From an uncultured bacterium (GTDB lineage Bacteria; Pseudomonadota; Gammaproteobacteria; Burkholderiales; Burkholderiaceae_C): a stretch of DNA of 64,000 nucleotides. The notes below the pieces were generated by a model, which worked only from the letters and a program-made list of their open reading frames with translations, was not told where the DNA came from and did no database searches. Below, piece by piece: positions 15,137 to 24,946 of this stretch (its first letter is position 1; each line of letters begins with the position of its first letter). The position numbers were made by a program, and so were the translations under genes. The stretch spans positions 1-64,000 of the forward strand of contig CAIYQZ010000044.1 of NCBI GenBank assembly GCA_903928495.1, in the 5' to 3' direction.

Positions 15137-17560
15137 ATGACCTGCCCTGCCTCCGATCACAGCCCTCGGTGTCCGTCTCCAGCCCGGGCTGGCGGCACTC
15201 CTGCGCACTGGTGGCGCCTGGTGCGTGCGGTCGCGGCGCTGCTGGGCTCGGCGGCGGGCTCCTGGGCAGTGGCGCAAGACGCGGTGCCGCCCCTGATGCT
15301 GAAGTTCAGCCCCCTGTTGCAGGACGTGTTGCCAGAGGCCGCCCGCCGCGAGACGCCCAGCTTTGTGTCGGGTGACCGCATCAGCGGCGAGGCTGGCGTA
15401 CACACGGTGGTGCAGGGCCATGCCGAGCTGCGCCGCCACGACACGGTGCTGAAGGCTGACCGATTGCAGATCGACCACATCACCCAGGACGCACAGGCCA
15501 GCGGCAGCGTCGTGATTGTTCGCAACGGCAACCGCTACGAAGGACCCGAACTGCGCCTGAACCTGGACACCTACGTGGGGTTCTTCACGCAGCCTCATTA
15601 CAGCTTGCTGCAGAACGATGGCCAGGGGCGCGCAGACCGGGTGGATTTCAAGGGAGAGAACCTGTCGGTGGCGCACAACGCGACCTACACCACCTGCAAA
15701 GCCCCGCCCGGTTTTCTGCCCGATTGGTGGGTGAGCGCCAAACAACTCACGCTGGACAATGCCGAGGAAACCGGTACCGCCACCGGCGGTGCGCTGTATT
15801 TCAAGGGGGTGCCACTGCTGGTCTCGCCGTATCTGAGTTTCCCCATCTCCGACAAGCGCAAGTCGGGTTTGCTTCCGCCCACCATCAACCTGACCAACAT
15901 CAGCGGGCTGGAGCTGACGCTGCCGTATTACTGGAACATCGCGCCCGACTTGGACGCCACGCTGTATCCCACGCTGATGACCAAGCGCGGCATCGATCTG
16001 GCCGGTGAGGTGCGCTACCTTCGCCCGGATGCGAATGGCCAGGTCAGCGCCGCCGTGATGCCCAACGACACGCTCACGGGCACCCATCGCTGGGGCACAT
16101 CGGCCCAGCACAACCAGGCGCTCAATGGCAGCGCCGTCGGCCTTCAGGGCACGGGTCTGCGCGTGAACATCAACCGCGTGAGCGACGACAACTACTGGCG
16201 CGACTTCCCGCGCGCGTTCAAATCGCTCACGCAGCGGCTGTTGCCCAACGACGCGGTGGTCAGTGGGCGTTGGGGTGAAGTGGGTGCCGCAGCAGGCCTC
16301 TACACCTGGCAAACGCTGCAAGATGCCAGTGCCCCCATCACCGCACCCTACGATCGCGTGCCTCAGCTTGACCTGAACTGGGGTCGACTGAACCAGCGCT
16401 TCGGATCGTTGGACGGGCTGGATTGGTCGTTGACGGGGCAATTCACCCGATTCACGACAGACCGCACACCGTCTGTCACGGCCACCCTGGCCGATGTGAA
16501 CGGCACGCGCCTGATGGGCATTGCGCAGGTCAGCCGCACCTGGCAAACGCCTGGCTGGTTCATCCGGCCCAAGGCCCAGTTGCACATGTCACAGTACCAA
16601 GTGGACCAGGCGCTGTGGGATGGCCGCCGGTCAGTGAGCCGGGTGGTGCCCACTGTGAGCCTGGACAGCGGTCTGGTTTACGAGCGCGATGCACACCTGC
16701 TGGGAAGAGACTTGCTGCAAACGCTCGAGCCCCGCGCTTTTTATGTTCGCACCCCATACCGCGACCAGAACTCGCTGCCCAATTACGACTCGGGCGCCAA
16801 AGACTTCAACATCGGAACGGCCTGGACGGAAAACGTCTTCGGTGGCAACGATCGCATCTCCGACACACACGCACTGACTCTGGGCGTCAGTTCGCGGCTG
16901 ATTGACCCCGCCAACGGCGTCGAGGCGGCGCGTTTTGGCATTGCCCAACGCCTGCGGTTGTCTGACCAGAATGTGGTGTTGCCCGGCGGCACGGCCGTGA
17001 CCGACAGGTTGAGTGACATCTTGCTGGGCACCACACTGAACTGGAGCCCGACATGGGGTTTTGAGTCGTCGGTGCAGTTCAACCCGGACACCCGGCGGTC
17101 TCAGCGCACCACCATCAGTGGCCGCTATCACCCCGAGCCGTTCCATGTGCTCAGCGCCGCGTACCGGCTGCAACGGGCCGGGGGGCTGTTGCCGGCCAGC
17201 GAGCAACTGGACCTGGGCTGGCAGTGGCCGCTGGACACCCTGCTTCGCAACAGCGGGGCACCTGCTGGCAACCGCATCTACAGCGTGGGCCGGATCAACT
17301 ACAGCCTGCCCGAAAACAAGGTGGTCGATCTGGTGGCCGGCTTTGAATATGATGCGGGCTGCTGGATAGGGCGCCTCGTGCTGGAGCGTTTGCAGCGCAG
17401 CACCGCCACATCCAGCCAGCGTGTGTTGTTTCAGCTGGAGTTTTCCGGTTTCACCAAAATCGGGTCCAACCCCTTGCAGACCCTCAAAGACAACGTTCCC
17501 CGTTACCAGTACCTGCGCGAACAGGTTCAACCCGCCAGCCGTTTTGGCCGGTACGAGTGA
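15137..17560 (+). CDS. lptD: LPS-assembly protein LptD
   Basis: An outer-membrane beta-barrel of 807 residues that inserts lipopolysaccharide into the outer leaflet together with the LptE lipoprotein. An N-terminal signal-like segment (WWRLVRAVAALLGSAAGSWA) precedes a periplasmic OstA/LptA-like jellyroll (HAELRRHDTVLKADRL) and then a long LptD barrel region rich in alternating aromatic and polar residues. Cys residues are few: one in TTCKAPPG and one near the end in YDAGCW, the latter typical of the family's disulfide region. Length is within the normal range. It heads the lptD-surA-rsmA run. Confidence 0.95.
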   Translation: MTCPASDHSPRCPSPARAGGTPAHWWRLVRAVAALLGSAAGSWAVAQDAVPPLMLKFSPLLQDVLPEAARRETPSFVSGDRISGEAGVHTVVQGHAELRRHDTVLKADRLQIDHITQDAQASGSVVIVRNGNRYEGPELRLNLDTYVGFFTQPHYSLLQNDGQGRADRVDFKGENLSVAHNATYTTCKAPPGFLPDWWVSAKQLTLDNAEETGTATGGALYFKGVPLLVSPYLSFPISDKRKSGLLPPTINLTNISGLELTLPYYWNIAPDLDATLYPTLMTKRGIDLAGEVRYLRPDANGQVSAAVMPNDTLTGTHRWGTSAQHNQALNGSAVGLQGTGLRVNINRVSDDNYWRDFPRAFKSLTQRLLPNDAVVSGRWGEVGAAAGLYTWQTLQDASAPITAPYDRVPQLDLNWGRLNQRFGSLDGLDWSLTGQFTRFTTDRTPSVTATLADVNGTRLMGIAQVSRTWQTPGWFIRPKAQLHMSQYQVDQALWDGRRSVSRVVPTVSLDSGLVYERDAHLLGRDLLQTLEPRAFYVRTPYRDQNSLPNYDSGAKDFNIGTAWTENVFGGNDRISDTHALTLGVSSRLIDPANGVEAARFGIAQRLRLSDQNVVLPGGTAVTDRLSDILLGTTLNWSPTWGFESSVQFNPDTRRSQRTTISGRYHPEPFHVLSAAYRLQRAGGLLPASEQLDLGWQWPLDTLLRNSGAPAGNRIYSVGRINYSLPENKVVDLVAGFEYDAGCWIGRLVLERLQRSTATSSQRVLFQLEFSGFTKIGSNPLQTLKDNVPRYQYLREQVQPASRFGRYE

Positions 17561-17624
17561 GCGACTGGCCGCTGCAGTTGCTTGTCCAGGCCCGCGCATC
17601 CACCCCTGACATGAAGCCCTTGCC

Positions 17625-19001
17625 ATGAACGCCTCGATTTCCCGCACCTTTCGCGCTGCTCTGTGGACCGGTGGGGTGACCCTGGCTTGCCTGACCCAGG
17701 CGCAAGGACTCAAGGCATCGGGCGCTTTGCTGACGCCTGCCGCTGCAGCGGCCACGCGTTCCTCTGCCGAACCGCAGACCGCAGACCGCATCGTGGTGGT
17801 GGTCAACAGTGAGCCCATCACCCAACATGACATCCGCAGCCGCGTGCAGCGGGTGGCGCAGCAGGCCTCCCGTGCGGGCAGCACGCTGCCACCGCAGACT
17901 GAACTGGTGCGACAGGTGACGGAGGCACTCATTCTCGAACGGGCACAGATCCAACTGGCCAAGGAACAGGGGATCAAGGTCGAGACCAGCGTACTGGATG
18001 ATGCCGAGCAAAACATTGCCCGCCAGAACCAGATGGACGTCGCTCGACTGCACCGACAACTGGAGTCTGAGGGAATGCCAGTCGAGGAGTTTCGCAACAC
18101 CATCCGGCAGCAGATCATGGTGCAACGCCTGCGGGAGCGCGAAGTCGATGCCCGCGTGCGGGTGACCGAGGCCGAGGTGGACCGGTTTCTTGCACAGAAA
18201 CGCGACAACCCGGGTGCCGATCTGCAACTTCACATTTCACAGATCCTGGTGGCTGTGCCCGAGAGCGCCGATGCCCAGCAGCTGGCGAATTTGATGTCCC
18301 GCGCCCAGATGATTGGCGAGAAAGCCCGCGCCGGCGCCGATTTTTCCAACTTGGTGCGCGAGTACTCAGACGCCCCAGACCGAGCACGCGGTGGCGACCT
18401 GGGGCTTCGCCCTGCCGAGCGCTACCCTGTCCTGTTTGTAGATGCCACGCGCGCCGTCAAGACGGGGGGCATTGCCGGCCCGGTTCGAAGCCCGGCAGGG
18501 TTTCATGTACTGAAAGTGCTCGACAAAAAGGTGGCCGGTTTGCCTGACGACACCATCGTCCAGACGCGTGCCCGCCACATCCTGCTCAGGCCGTCTGCCC
18601 GGCTGACTGAAACGGCCGCCACCGAACAGTTGGCCCAGCAGCGTTCACGGCTGGTGGCAGGACAGGCCGACTTTGCCGCCGTGGCCCGTGAGATCAGCCA
18701 GGACGGATCTGCCGCTCAGGGCGGCGACTTGGGCTGGGCCACGCCGGGCATGTTTGTGCCGGAGTTTGAAGAAGCGATGAACCGCCTGGCACCCAACGAG
18801 ATTTCGGCCCCCTTGGTGTCGCGCTTCGGTGTCCACCTGATACAGGTGCTGGAGCGCAAAGAAGTGGAACTCTCGCCCAAGGCCCAGCGAGATCAGCTGA
18901 AACAGCTGGTGCGTGAGCAAAAAATGGAAGAGGCTTACAAGCGCTGGATCGAAGATGTGCGCAGCAGTGCCTATGTGGAGTACCGGGACCCCCCCCAATG
19001 A
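17625..19001 (+). CDS. surA: Periplasmic chaperone / peptidyl-prolyl isomerase SurA
   Basis: SurA escorts outer-membrane proteins, LptD included, across the periplasm. The protein has 458 residues: a signal sequence ([17 protein letters not shown]), a SurA N-terminal domain starting near [17 protein letters not shown], and two parvulin domains (beginning [10 protein letters not shown] and [10 protein letters not shown], each with its GGDLG motif). The start is ATG 17625, 64 bases after lptD. The stop overlaps the rsmA start by 4 bases, implying translational coupling. Confidence 0.95.
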   Translation: MNASISRTFRAALWTGGVTLACLTQAQGLKASGALLTPAAAAATRSSAEPQTADRIVVVVNSEPITQHDIRSRVQRVAQQASRAGSTLPPQTELVRQVTEALILERAQIQLAKEQGIKVETSVLDDAEQNIARQNQMDVARLHRQLESEGMPVEEFRNTIRQQIMVQRLREREVDARVRVTEAEVDRFLAQKRDNPGADLQLHISQILVAVPESADAQQLANLMSRAQMIGEKARAGADFSNLVREYSDAPDRARGGDLGLRPAERYPVLFVDATRAVKTGGIAGPVRSPAGFHVLKVLDKKVAGLPDDTIVQTRARHILLRPSARLTETAATEQLAQQRSRLVAGQADFAAVAREISQDGSAAQGGDLGWATPGMFVPEFEEAMNRLAPNEISAPLVSRFGVHLIQVLERKEVELSPKAQRDQLKQLVREQKMEEAYKRWIEDVRSSAYVEYRDPPQ

Positions 19002-19798
19002 AGCACATTGCGCGCAAGCGGTTTGGGCAGCATTTTCTGAGTGACAACGGCATCATTGCTGCGATTGTCGATGCCATCAACCCTCAGCCGGGCGAGCCCT
19101 TGGTCGAGATCGGTCCGGGTTTGGCCGCTCTCACCCAACCCCTGCTGGAGCGCGTGGGTCAGTTGACCGTGATCGAGCTTGACCGCGATCTGGCAGTCCG
19201 GTTGCGCACCAGAGCCAGTTTGCGCGTTGTGGAGGCCGATGTCCTGAAGGTGGACTTCACCGCGCTGGCCCAAGACTTGGGCGTGTCGCGTGTGCGTGTG
19301 GCAGGCAATCTGCCGTACAACATTTCCACGCCCATTTTGTTTCATTTGCTTGACCATGTGGACGTGGTCCAAGACCAGCACTTCATGCTGCAAAAGGAAG
19401 TGATCGATCGCATGGTGGCGCGGCCAGCCACCTCAGACTACGGTCGTTTGTCTGTGATGCTGCAGTGGCGCTATGCCATGGAAAACGTGTTGTTCGTGCC
19501 CCCGGAATCGTTTGATCCGCCGCCCAAGGTGGACAGCGCAGTCGTGCGCATGGTGCCACGCAGTGAACCCGCAGCACTGGAACCGGATGTGCTGGAAGAG
19601 CTGGTTCGGGTGGCATTCAGCCAGCGACGCAAACTGCTGCGTCACTCGCTGGGCAAATGGCTGGACAGCCGCCAGTTTGCCGGTGCATTTGACGTGCAGC
19701 GGCGGGCCGAAGAGGTGCCCGTGGCCGAATACACCGCTTTGGCACGGGCCTTGTCGAACCCGTGCCAGGCAGATGGTCAGGCCGCAGCCATCCAGTAA
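18998..19798 (+). CDS. rsmA: 16S rRNA dimethyladenosine transferase
   Basis: RsmA/KsgA dimethylates A1518 and A1519 in helix 45 of 16S rRNA late in small-subunit assembly. The protein has 266 residues. Visible motifs are KRFGQHFL at the N-terminus, SAM-binding [10 protein letters not shown], the acidic EADVL, and the catalytic NLPYNIS. It starts inside the surA stop (ATGA overlap). In E. coli and many relatives pdxA lies between surA and rsmA; here it is absent. The 3' end overlaps the convergent barstar gene by 22 bases. Confidence 0.95.
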   Translation: MKHIARKRFGQHFLSDNGIIAAIVDAINPQPGEPLVEIGPGLAALTQPLLERVGQLTVIELDRDLAVRLRTRASLRVVEADVLKVDFTALAQDLGVSRVRVAGNLPYNISTPILFHLLDHVDVVQDQHFMLQKEVIDRMVARPATSDYGRLSVMLQWRYAMENVLFVPPESFDPPPKVDSAVVRMVPRSEPAALEPDVLEELVRVAFSQRRKLLRHSLGKWLDSRQFAGAFDVQRRAEEVPVAEYTALARALSNPCQADGQAAAIQ

Positions 19799-20325
19799 CC
19801 CGCGTTGAACGGGCTGCTCATTCGCAACGCCATAGGGCTCACGTCCACCAGTTTGTCTGTGGGCATGGCCTCAGCCGTGGCTTCGTCTTCTGTGGCTGCC
19901 GGTTCGCCTTTGGCGGCACGGGCCACCGAGAAAGAATAGAAGCAGCGGAAGGCAATTTTCCGGTCGCTCCAGTAGTCGGCCGCATCGCGGAAGATGTCCA
20001 GCAACTGTTCGCGGGCTTCTTTGTCGAACTTTGCGTGCGCAGGAATGTGCTCCAGCACCACGATGAAGCCGGTTTGCGGACCGGCTTTGTGCACCGTGTC
20101 GGTCAGGCAGTCGTACAGTGCATCGAAGTTCTTGCCGAAGTGGGCAGGAAATGTGTACTGGGCAGCGATCAGGTCCAGCACGTCCTGTTTGCTCTGTGCC
20201 TTGGCCAGGTTGGCATACAAAAAGTGGTGGCCAAGCTGTTGGGCAGCGGCCTGCAGGTCTTCCACGCGGTGGGCGCGAATCGATTGCACGATGTTGGGTC
20301 GCACTTGACGAAGTGGCATGTCCAT
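19777..20325 (-). CDS. Barstar-family ribonuclease inhibitor
   Basis: A predicted cytosolic inhibitor of barnase-type RNases. The barstar core is visible as [14 protein letters not shown], whose two Asp residues correspond to the barnase-contacting acidic residues of barstar's second helix. At 182 residues it is about twice the size of Bacillus barstar, with an added N-terminal part and a C-terminal tail of low complexity. ATG 20325 is preferred (GAGG 7 bases upstream); ATG 20319 is also possible. The gene lies 52 bases downstream of a secreted barnase-like gene on the same strand, across a T-rich spacer. The last 22 bases overlap rsmA. Confidence 0.85.
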   Translation of the reverse strand: MDMPLRQVRPNIVQSIRAHRVEDLQAAAQQLGHHFLYANLAKAQSKQDVLDLIAAQYTFPAHFGKNFDALYDCLTDTVHKAGPQTGFIVVLEHIPAHAKFDKEAREQLLDIFRDAADYWSDRKIAFRCFYSFSVARAAKGEPAATEDEATAEAMPTDKLVDVSPMALRMSSPFNAGYWMAAA

Positions 20326-20377
20326 CTCCGTTCCTCTATAAAAAGTCAAAAAACAAAAAAACCAGAACTCTGCGAAG

Positions 20378-20833
20378 TCACTGGGCAATCAGCCGAAAGC
20401 TGGCGTAGTGGTCTTCGGTGTAATAACAGGCATCAGGGCTTCGCTTGGGCTTTCCACCACACACGATGCGTCTGGCGCCTCTGTGTTTCAGCCCAGGCGT
20501 GGGCACGGTGTACTCCCTGTAATAGCCTCTGGTCTGTTTGGGAAGCAACCGTTCCCGGTTGCCAAACACAGAGCCATCTTTGGGATGCTCAAATGAATCA
20601 CCCTTTTCAATCCGGGCCAGCACGGCACGGCCTTGAGCAGGGAGTTCGGCGCGGCTGATGACCGGAAAATCCGACGGACTGGGTGCGTAGCTGTGTGCCG
20701 CAGGAGGTACCGCCAAACCCAAGGCCAACCCCACGACGCACATTGCGCCACGCAGAGCAAGCTGCAGGCGTTGCCATGCGCTGGCCTTGTTGGGTTGCGT
20801 GCCCCACGTCGCCGCAGATACTCCCCGGGTCAT
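20378..20833 (-). CDS. Secreted barnase/RNase Sa-type guanyl ribonuclease
   Basis: A small RNase of 151 residues. The N-terminal signal peptide is AMCVVGLALGLAVPPAAHS (about 30-48), so the mature enzyme is exported. The microbial N1/barnase core includes VFGNRERLLP, YYREYTVPTPG, ARRIVCGG and YYTEDHYASFRLI. The catalytic Glu (107), Arg (121 or 122) and His (142) of the family are all present. The two mature-domain Cys residues (CGG and ACYY) could pair. An inhibitor gene follows on the same strand, as in Bacillus. Roles could be nutrient RNA degradation or competition; sequence does not decide. Confidence 0.88.
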   Translation of the reverse strand: MTRGVSAATWGTQPNKASAWQRLQLALRGAMCVVGLALGLAVPPAAHSYAPSPSDFPVISRAELPAQGRAVLARIEKGDSFEHPKDGSVFGNRERLLPKQTRGYYREYTVPTPGLKHRGARRIVCGGKPKRSPDACYYTEDHYASFRLIAQ

Positions 20834-20934
20834 CTAGTCCTCACCAATCCTGGATAAACCGACATCACCGTGCTTGCCCGTCACAACGCGGGTAAACCCT
20901 GAAAATCGAGCCAGTGAGTGTGCCTGAACCGGCC

Positions 20935-20970
20935 CAAAAACGCAAGGCCTGCTGCACTGCAGCAGGCCTT
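20935..20970 (-). terminator. Intrinsic terminator of maeB
   Basis: An 11-bp perfect stem, AAGGCCTGCTG / CAGCAGGCCTT, with a 5-base loop. On the minus strand it is followed by GCGTTTTT. It lies about 50 bases past the maeB stop and before the barnase-like gene, so it should end maeB transcription. Confidence 0.8.
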
Positions 20971-21017
20971 CGCTGGGGGTATTGCAGGGCGCCGCTTGAC
21001 GAGCAGCCTGCGCCAGG

Positions 21018-23339
21018 TCAGCGGTGGGCGTTGGCGTCGGCCACCGTCAGCGCTGTCATGTTGACGATGCGGCGCACCGTGGTGCTGGCGGTCAGGATGT
21101 GCACCGGTTTGGCGGCACCCAGCAGCACGGGGCCAATCGCGATGTTGCCGCCCGCTGCGGTTTTCAGCAGGTTGTAGGCGATGTTGGCCGCATCGATATT
21201 GGGCAGCACCAGCAAGTTGGCCTCGCCATGCAGCAGTGTGTTGGGCATCAGGTTCACCCGCGCGGCAGCATCCAACGCAATGTCGCCATGCATTTCGCCA
21301 TCCACTTCCAGCCAGGGCGCCTGCGCGCGCAACAGGGCCAGGGTGTTGCGCATTTTGATGGCGCTGGGCTGGTTACTGCTGCCAAAGTTGGAGTGCGACA
21401 GCAAGGCCGCTTTGGGCGTGATGCCAAAGCGCAGCATTTCTTCTGCCGCCATGACGGTGATTTCCGCCAGTTCTTCTGCGGTGGGGTCGTAGTTGACGTG
21501 CGTATCCACCAGAAACACCTGTCGGCCGGGCAACATCAGGCCATTCATGCAGGCATAAATGCGCACATCCTGCTCTGTGCTGGGGCTGCCGCCTTCGCGC
21601 TTGCCAATGACCTGGTCGATGTACTCCAGGTGGTTGGCGGTGCTGCCCCATGTGCCGCAAATGAGGCCATCCACCTCGCCTTTGTGCAGCAGCATGGCCC
21701 CGATGAGGGTCAGGCGGCGACGCATTTCGATCTTTGCAAGCTGGGTGGTGACGCCCTTGCGCTCCATCATGCGGTGGTAGGTTTGCCAGAAATCGCGGTA
21801 GCGCGCATCCAGTTCAACGTTGACCACGTCGTAGTCCAGACCCTCTTTGAGCCGCAAACCGAATTTCTCGACGCGCTGGGCAATCACCGCAGGGCGGCCA
21901 ATCAGCGTGGGGCGGGCCAAGCCGTCATCCACCACGATCTGGCAGGCGCGCAACACGCGCTCTTCTTCGCCTTCGGCATAGGCCACGCGTTTGGCTTTGG
22001 CCAGTTTGGCCGCAGCGTAAATGGGCTTCATGACCGTCCCCGAAGCGAACACGAAGCTTTGCAGCCGGTCGCGGTAGGCGTCCATGTCGGCAATGGGGCG
22101 CAGCGCCACGCCGCTGTCGGCGGCGGCCTGGGCCACGGCCGGGGCGATTTTGATCATCAGCCGGGGATCGAAAGGCTTGGGGATCAGGTAGTCCGGCCCG
22201 AATGCCAGCTTCTCGCCCACGTAGGCCGCAGCCACCACATCGCTTTGCTCGGCCTGGGCCAACTCGGCAATGGCGTGCACCGCCGCAATTTCCATCTCGT
22301 CGGTGATGGTGGTGGCCCCGCAGTCCAGTGCACCCCGGAAGATGTACGGGAAGCACAGCACGTTGTTCACCTGGTTGGGGTAATCCGTGCGGCCCGTCGC
22401 CATGATGGCGTCGTCGCGCACCGCCTTCACCAGCTCGGGGGAGATTTCAGGCGTCGGGTTCGCCAGCGCGAAGATCAGCGGTTTGGCAGCCATTTTGGCC
22501 ACCATGTCTTGCTTGAGCACGCCACCGGCTGACAAGCCCAGGAAGATGTCTGCCCCAGCAATGATGTCGCTCAGCGTGCGTGCGTCTGTCTTTTGGGCGA
22601 ACTGGATTTTGTCTTCGTCCATCAGCTCCGTGCGGCCTTCGTAGACCACACCGGCCAGGTCGGTCACGAAGATGTTTTCACGGGGAATGCCCAGTTTGAC
22701 CAGCAGTTGCAGGCATGCCAGGGCAGCGGCACCTGCGCCGGATGTGACCAGCTTCACCTGTTTGGGGTCTTTGCCCACCACTTTCAGGCCGTTGAAAATG
22801 GCCGCGCCCACCACGATGGCTGTGCCATGCTGGTCGTCGTGGAACACCGGGATCTTCATACGCTCGCGAAGCTTGCGCTCCACATAGAAGCAATCAGGCG
22901 CCTTGATGTCTTCCAGGTTGATGCCGCCAAAGGTGGGCTCGAGGCTGGCGATGATTTCCACCAGCTTGTCGGGGTCCTTTTCGTTGATTTCGATGTCGAA
23001 CACATCGATGCCCGAAAACTTCTTGAACAGAACGCCCTTGCCCTCCATCACCGGCTTGCCCGCCAGTGGGCCGATGTCGCCCAGGCCCAAGACGGCCGTG
23101 CCGTTGGTGACCACGCCCACCAGGTTGCCGCGCGCGGTGTAGCGGAAGGCGGCGTTGGGGTCTTTGACGATTTCCTCACACGGTGCGGCCACGCCCGGCG
23201 AATACGCCAGCGCCAGGTCGCGCTGGTTGGTCAGTTGTTTGGTGGGGGCAATGGCAATCTTGCCGGGGGTGGGGAACTCGTGGTATTCGAGGGCGGCGTT
23301 GCGCAGTTCGGCGCGTTTGGCTTCGGGGCTCAGCGACAT
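21018..23339 (-). CDS. maeB: NADP-dependent malic enzyme (MaeB type, with phosphotransacetylase-like domain)
   Basis: Catalyses oxidative decarboxylation of malate to pyruvate, supplying NADPH and linking the TCA cycle to pyruvate. The protein has 773 residues: a malic N-terminal domain ([14 protein letters not shown]), an NAD(P)-binding domain ([14 protein letters not shown]), and a C-terminal phosphotransacetylase-like domain (from about 440) that is regulatory in MaeB proteins. Signature [10 protein letters not shown] is intact. ATG 23339 has GGAG 9 bases upstream and matches the family N-terminus; the longer frame to 23405 is not supported. Confidence 0.95.
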   Translation of the reverse strand: MSLSPEAKRAELRNAALEYHEFPTPGKIAIAPTKQLTNQRDLALAYSPGVAAPCEEIVKDPNAAFRYTARGNLVGVVTNGTAVLGLGDIGPLAGKPVMEGKGVLFKKFSGIDVFDIEINEKDPDKLVEIIASLEPTFGGINLEDIKAPDCFYVERKLRERMKIPVFHDDQHGTAIVVGAAIFNGLKVVGKDPKQVKLVTSGAGAAALACLQLLVKLGIPRENIFVTDLAGVVYEGRTELMDEDKIQFAQKTDARTLSDIIAGADIFLGLSAGGVLKQDMVAKMAAKPLIFALANPTPEISPELVKAVRDDAIMATGRTDYPNQVNNVLCFPYIFRGALDCGATTITDEMEIAAVHAIAELAQAEQSDVVAAAYVGEKLAFGPDYLIPKPFDPRLMIKIAPAVAQAAADSGVALRPIADMDAYRDRLQSFVFASGTVMKPIYAAAKLAKAKRVAYAEGEEERVLRACQIVVDDGLARPTLIGRPAVIAQRVEKFGLRLKEGLDYDVVNVELDARYRDFWQTYHRMMERKGVTTQLAKIEMRRRLTLIGAMLLHKGEVDGLICGTWGSTANHLEYIDQVIGKREGGSPSTEQDVRIYACMNGLMLPGRQVFLVDTHVNYDPTAEELAEITVMAAEEMLRFGITPKAALLSHSNFGSSNQPSAIKMRNTLALLRAQAPWLEVDGEMHGDIALDAAARVNLMPNTLLHGEANLLVLPNIDAANIAYNLLKTAAGGNIAIGPVLLGAAKPVHILTASTTVRRIVNMTALTVADANAHR

Positions 23340-23382
23340 GTATGGGTCTCCATTGGGGCCACGGATTGTGGCACCGCAGGCA

Positions 23383-23652
23383 TCATTTCGCGTGCGTGAA
23401 TCCACGCATACCGGGCGTTTCGGCTTTGACTTTTTGTGCGGCAGCCGACACTTTCAACCGACGGTCCCAGAACTTTTCGTGGAAGAAGAATGCAAACGCC
23501 TGCACGGTGGGCTCCAGCAGGCTGAGGGTGAACGACACGAGCAAGTCGCCCGTCACGGCATAGGCCACAGATGCCGCAACCACGATGTGCAGCAGGTAGT
23601 AGCTCGCGGTTTTTTTGAGGGTGGTGACGTTGGCTTTGGCGAAGTTGGCCAT
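23383..23652 (-). CDS. DUF2061 family membrane protein
   Basis: A small protein of 89 residues with one or two hydrophobic segments (YLLHIVVAASVAYAVTG and a second near LLVSFTLSLLEPTVQAFAFF) and FFHEKFWDR, characteristic of the uncharacterised DUF2061 family. Function is unknown. ATG 23652 is chosen since GGAG lies 6 bases upstream; ATG 23664 would add MERN. It is divergent from the SPFH gene. Confidence 0.8.
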   Translation of the reverse strand: MANFAKANVTTLKKTASYYLLHIVVAASVAYAVTGDLLVSFTLSLLEPTVQAFAFFFHEKFWDRRLKVSAAAQKVKAETPGMRGFTHAK

Positions 23653-23774
23653 GTTGCGCTCCATATTGGCTATCAGTATTTGATGAATGATAGTTTTTGA
23701 CAACTGCCTGGTCCAATTGGGAAAAGCCAACACCGCCATAGGCAAGCCTCGCGGGCGCTGCGCGGGTATCATGA

Positions 23775-23807
23775 AACGGCTGCAGTTGCAGTGCGTTAAC
23801 AGCCGTT
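23775..23807 (+). promoter_or_regulatory. Inverted repeat in the leader of the SPFH gene
   Basis: AACGGCTG at 23775-23782 pairs with CAGCCGTT at 23800-23807 across a 17-base loop. It ends 6 bases before a near-perfect Shine-Dalgarno (AAAGGAGG). It could act as an operator or a leader hairpin; there is no T tract after it. Confidence 0.3.
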
Positions 23808-23827
23808 CAACCCAAAGGAGGTGGCTC

Positions 23828-24877
23828 ATGGCCCTGATGGATTTCATCAAGAAACAATTCATTGACGTCATTCAGTGGGTCGAGGAGGGTGATGGCACCC
23901 TGGCCTGGCGCTTCCCCATGGCCGGCATGGAAATCCAGAACGGCGCTTCGATGACCGTGCGCGAGTCGCAGATGGCCGTTTTTGTCAACGAAGGCAAGGT
24001 GGCCGACGTGTTTGGCCCCGGCATGTACAAGCTCAACACGCAAACACTGCCGGTGCTGACGTACCTGCAGAACTGGGACAAGCTGTTTGAGTCGCCCTTC
24101 AAAAGCGATGTCTACTTTTTCAGCACGCGCCAGCAAATTGACCAGAAGTGGGGCACGCCCCAGACCATCACCATCCGCGACGCGGACTTTGGGGCCGTGC
24201 GCCTGCGCGCGTTTGGCAATTACGCGTTCCGCGTGGCCGACCCCAAGCTGTTCCACACCGAAATTTCGGGCACGCGCGAGAGCTACACCGTGGCCGACGT
24301 GGACGGCCAACTGCGAGGCCTGGTGCTGCAAAACATCAGCCAGGCCATTGCGTCCAGCGGTATTCCGTTTTTGGACCTCGCGTCCAACCAGCTCAAGTTT
24401 GCAGAGGCTCTGTCCGCCCAACTGGAACCTGCGTTTGGCGCCATCGGCCTGAAGCTCGAAGGCATGACGGTGCAAAACCTGTCGTTGCCCGAAGAGCTGC
24501 AAAAAATCCTCGATCAGAAAATCGGCATGGGCATGGTCGGCAACGACATGGGCAAGTTCATGCAGTACCAAACGGCGCAAGCCATTCCCGGCATGGTCGC
24601 TTCGGGTGGTGGTGGCGGCAGCGGCATTGCGGGCGACGCCATGGGCCTGGGTGCCGGTGTGGCGTTGGGCCAGGTGCTGGCCCAGAACCTCGCCCAAGGC
24701 CTGAACCCCACGGCACACGCGCCTGCGGCAGTTGCGGCCCCGGTGGCAGCGGTTGGCATCAAGCCCGACGAGGTGATGGCCACGCTGGAAAAGCTGGCCG
24801 ACCTGAAGGCCAAAGGCATCCTGACCGACGAGGAATTTGCCACCAAAAAGGCCGAGCTGCTGAAGAAGCTGGTTTGA
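23828..24877 (+). CDS. SPFH/Band-7 domain protein with C-terminal SHOCT-like segment
   Basis: A protein of 349 residues. The N-terminal part begins MALMDFIKKQFIDVIQW and carries an SPFH domain to about 240 (VRESQMAVFVNEGKVADVFGPG). A Gly-rich linker and a short helical SHOCT-like module (DLKAKGILTDEEF) close the protein. Family members without a signal peptide (YdjI-like) associate with membranes or act as scaffolds. The start has an excellent Shine-Dalgarno. The following DUF4178, DUF350 and aminopropyltransferase genes recur with SPFH proteins in bacterial genomes, pointing to a membrane-related function; the exact role is not known. Confidence 0.88.
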   Translation: MALMDFIKKQFIDVIQWVEEGDGTLAWRFPMAGMEIQNGASMTVRESQMAVFVNEGKVADVFGPGMYKLNTQTLPVLTYLQNWDKLFESPFKSDVYFFSTRQQIDQKWGTPQTITIRDADFGAVRLRAFGNYAFRVADPKLFHTEISGTRESYTVADVDGQLRGLVLQNISQAIASSGIPFLDLASNQLKFAEALSAQLEPAFGAIGLKLEGMTVQNLSLPEELQKILDQKIGMGMVGNDMGKFMQYQTAQAIPGMVASGGGGGSGIAGDAMGLGAGVALGQVLAQNLAQGLNPTAHAPAAVAAPVAAVGIKPDEVMATLEKLADLKAKGILTDEEFATKKAELLKKLV

Positions 24878-24880
24878 GCC

Positions 24881-24946
24881 TTGAATTTCAAGCTTTTTAA
24901 GCCTCTAGCGCTTGACTGACAAGCGTTTGTAGCTATATCAAAATGG
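24881..24946 (+). repeat. Dispersed ~65-bp repeat, best-preserved copy (SPFH / DUF4178 gap)
   Basis: It reads TTGAATTTCAAGCTTTTTAA, GCCTCTAGCGCTTGACTGAC, AAGCGTTTGTAGCTATATCA, AAATGG. It contains an internal inverted repeat (CGCTTG / CAAGCG). It fills the whole gap between the SPFH stop and the DUF4178 gene, and its last bases include that gene's ATG (24943). It is used here as the reference copy for the family. Confidence 0.85.

Noticed and set aside
15131-18208. Long minus-strand frames opposite lptD and surA
   Set aside because: They lack plausible starts or domains and contradict the clear plus-strand genes.
20326-20377. Intrinsic terminator between the barnase-like and barstar genes
   Set aside because: The spacer is T-rich on the minus strand but has no stem of useful length; more likely a leader or promoter region.
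23660-23700. Possible dispersed-repeat copy upstream of the DUF2061 gene
   Set aside because: CTATCA and TGATAG form a short inverted repeat resembling the element's right end, but block order does not match well enough.
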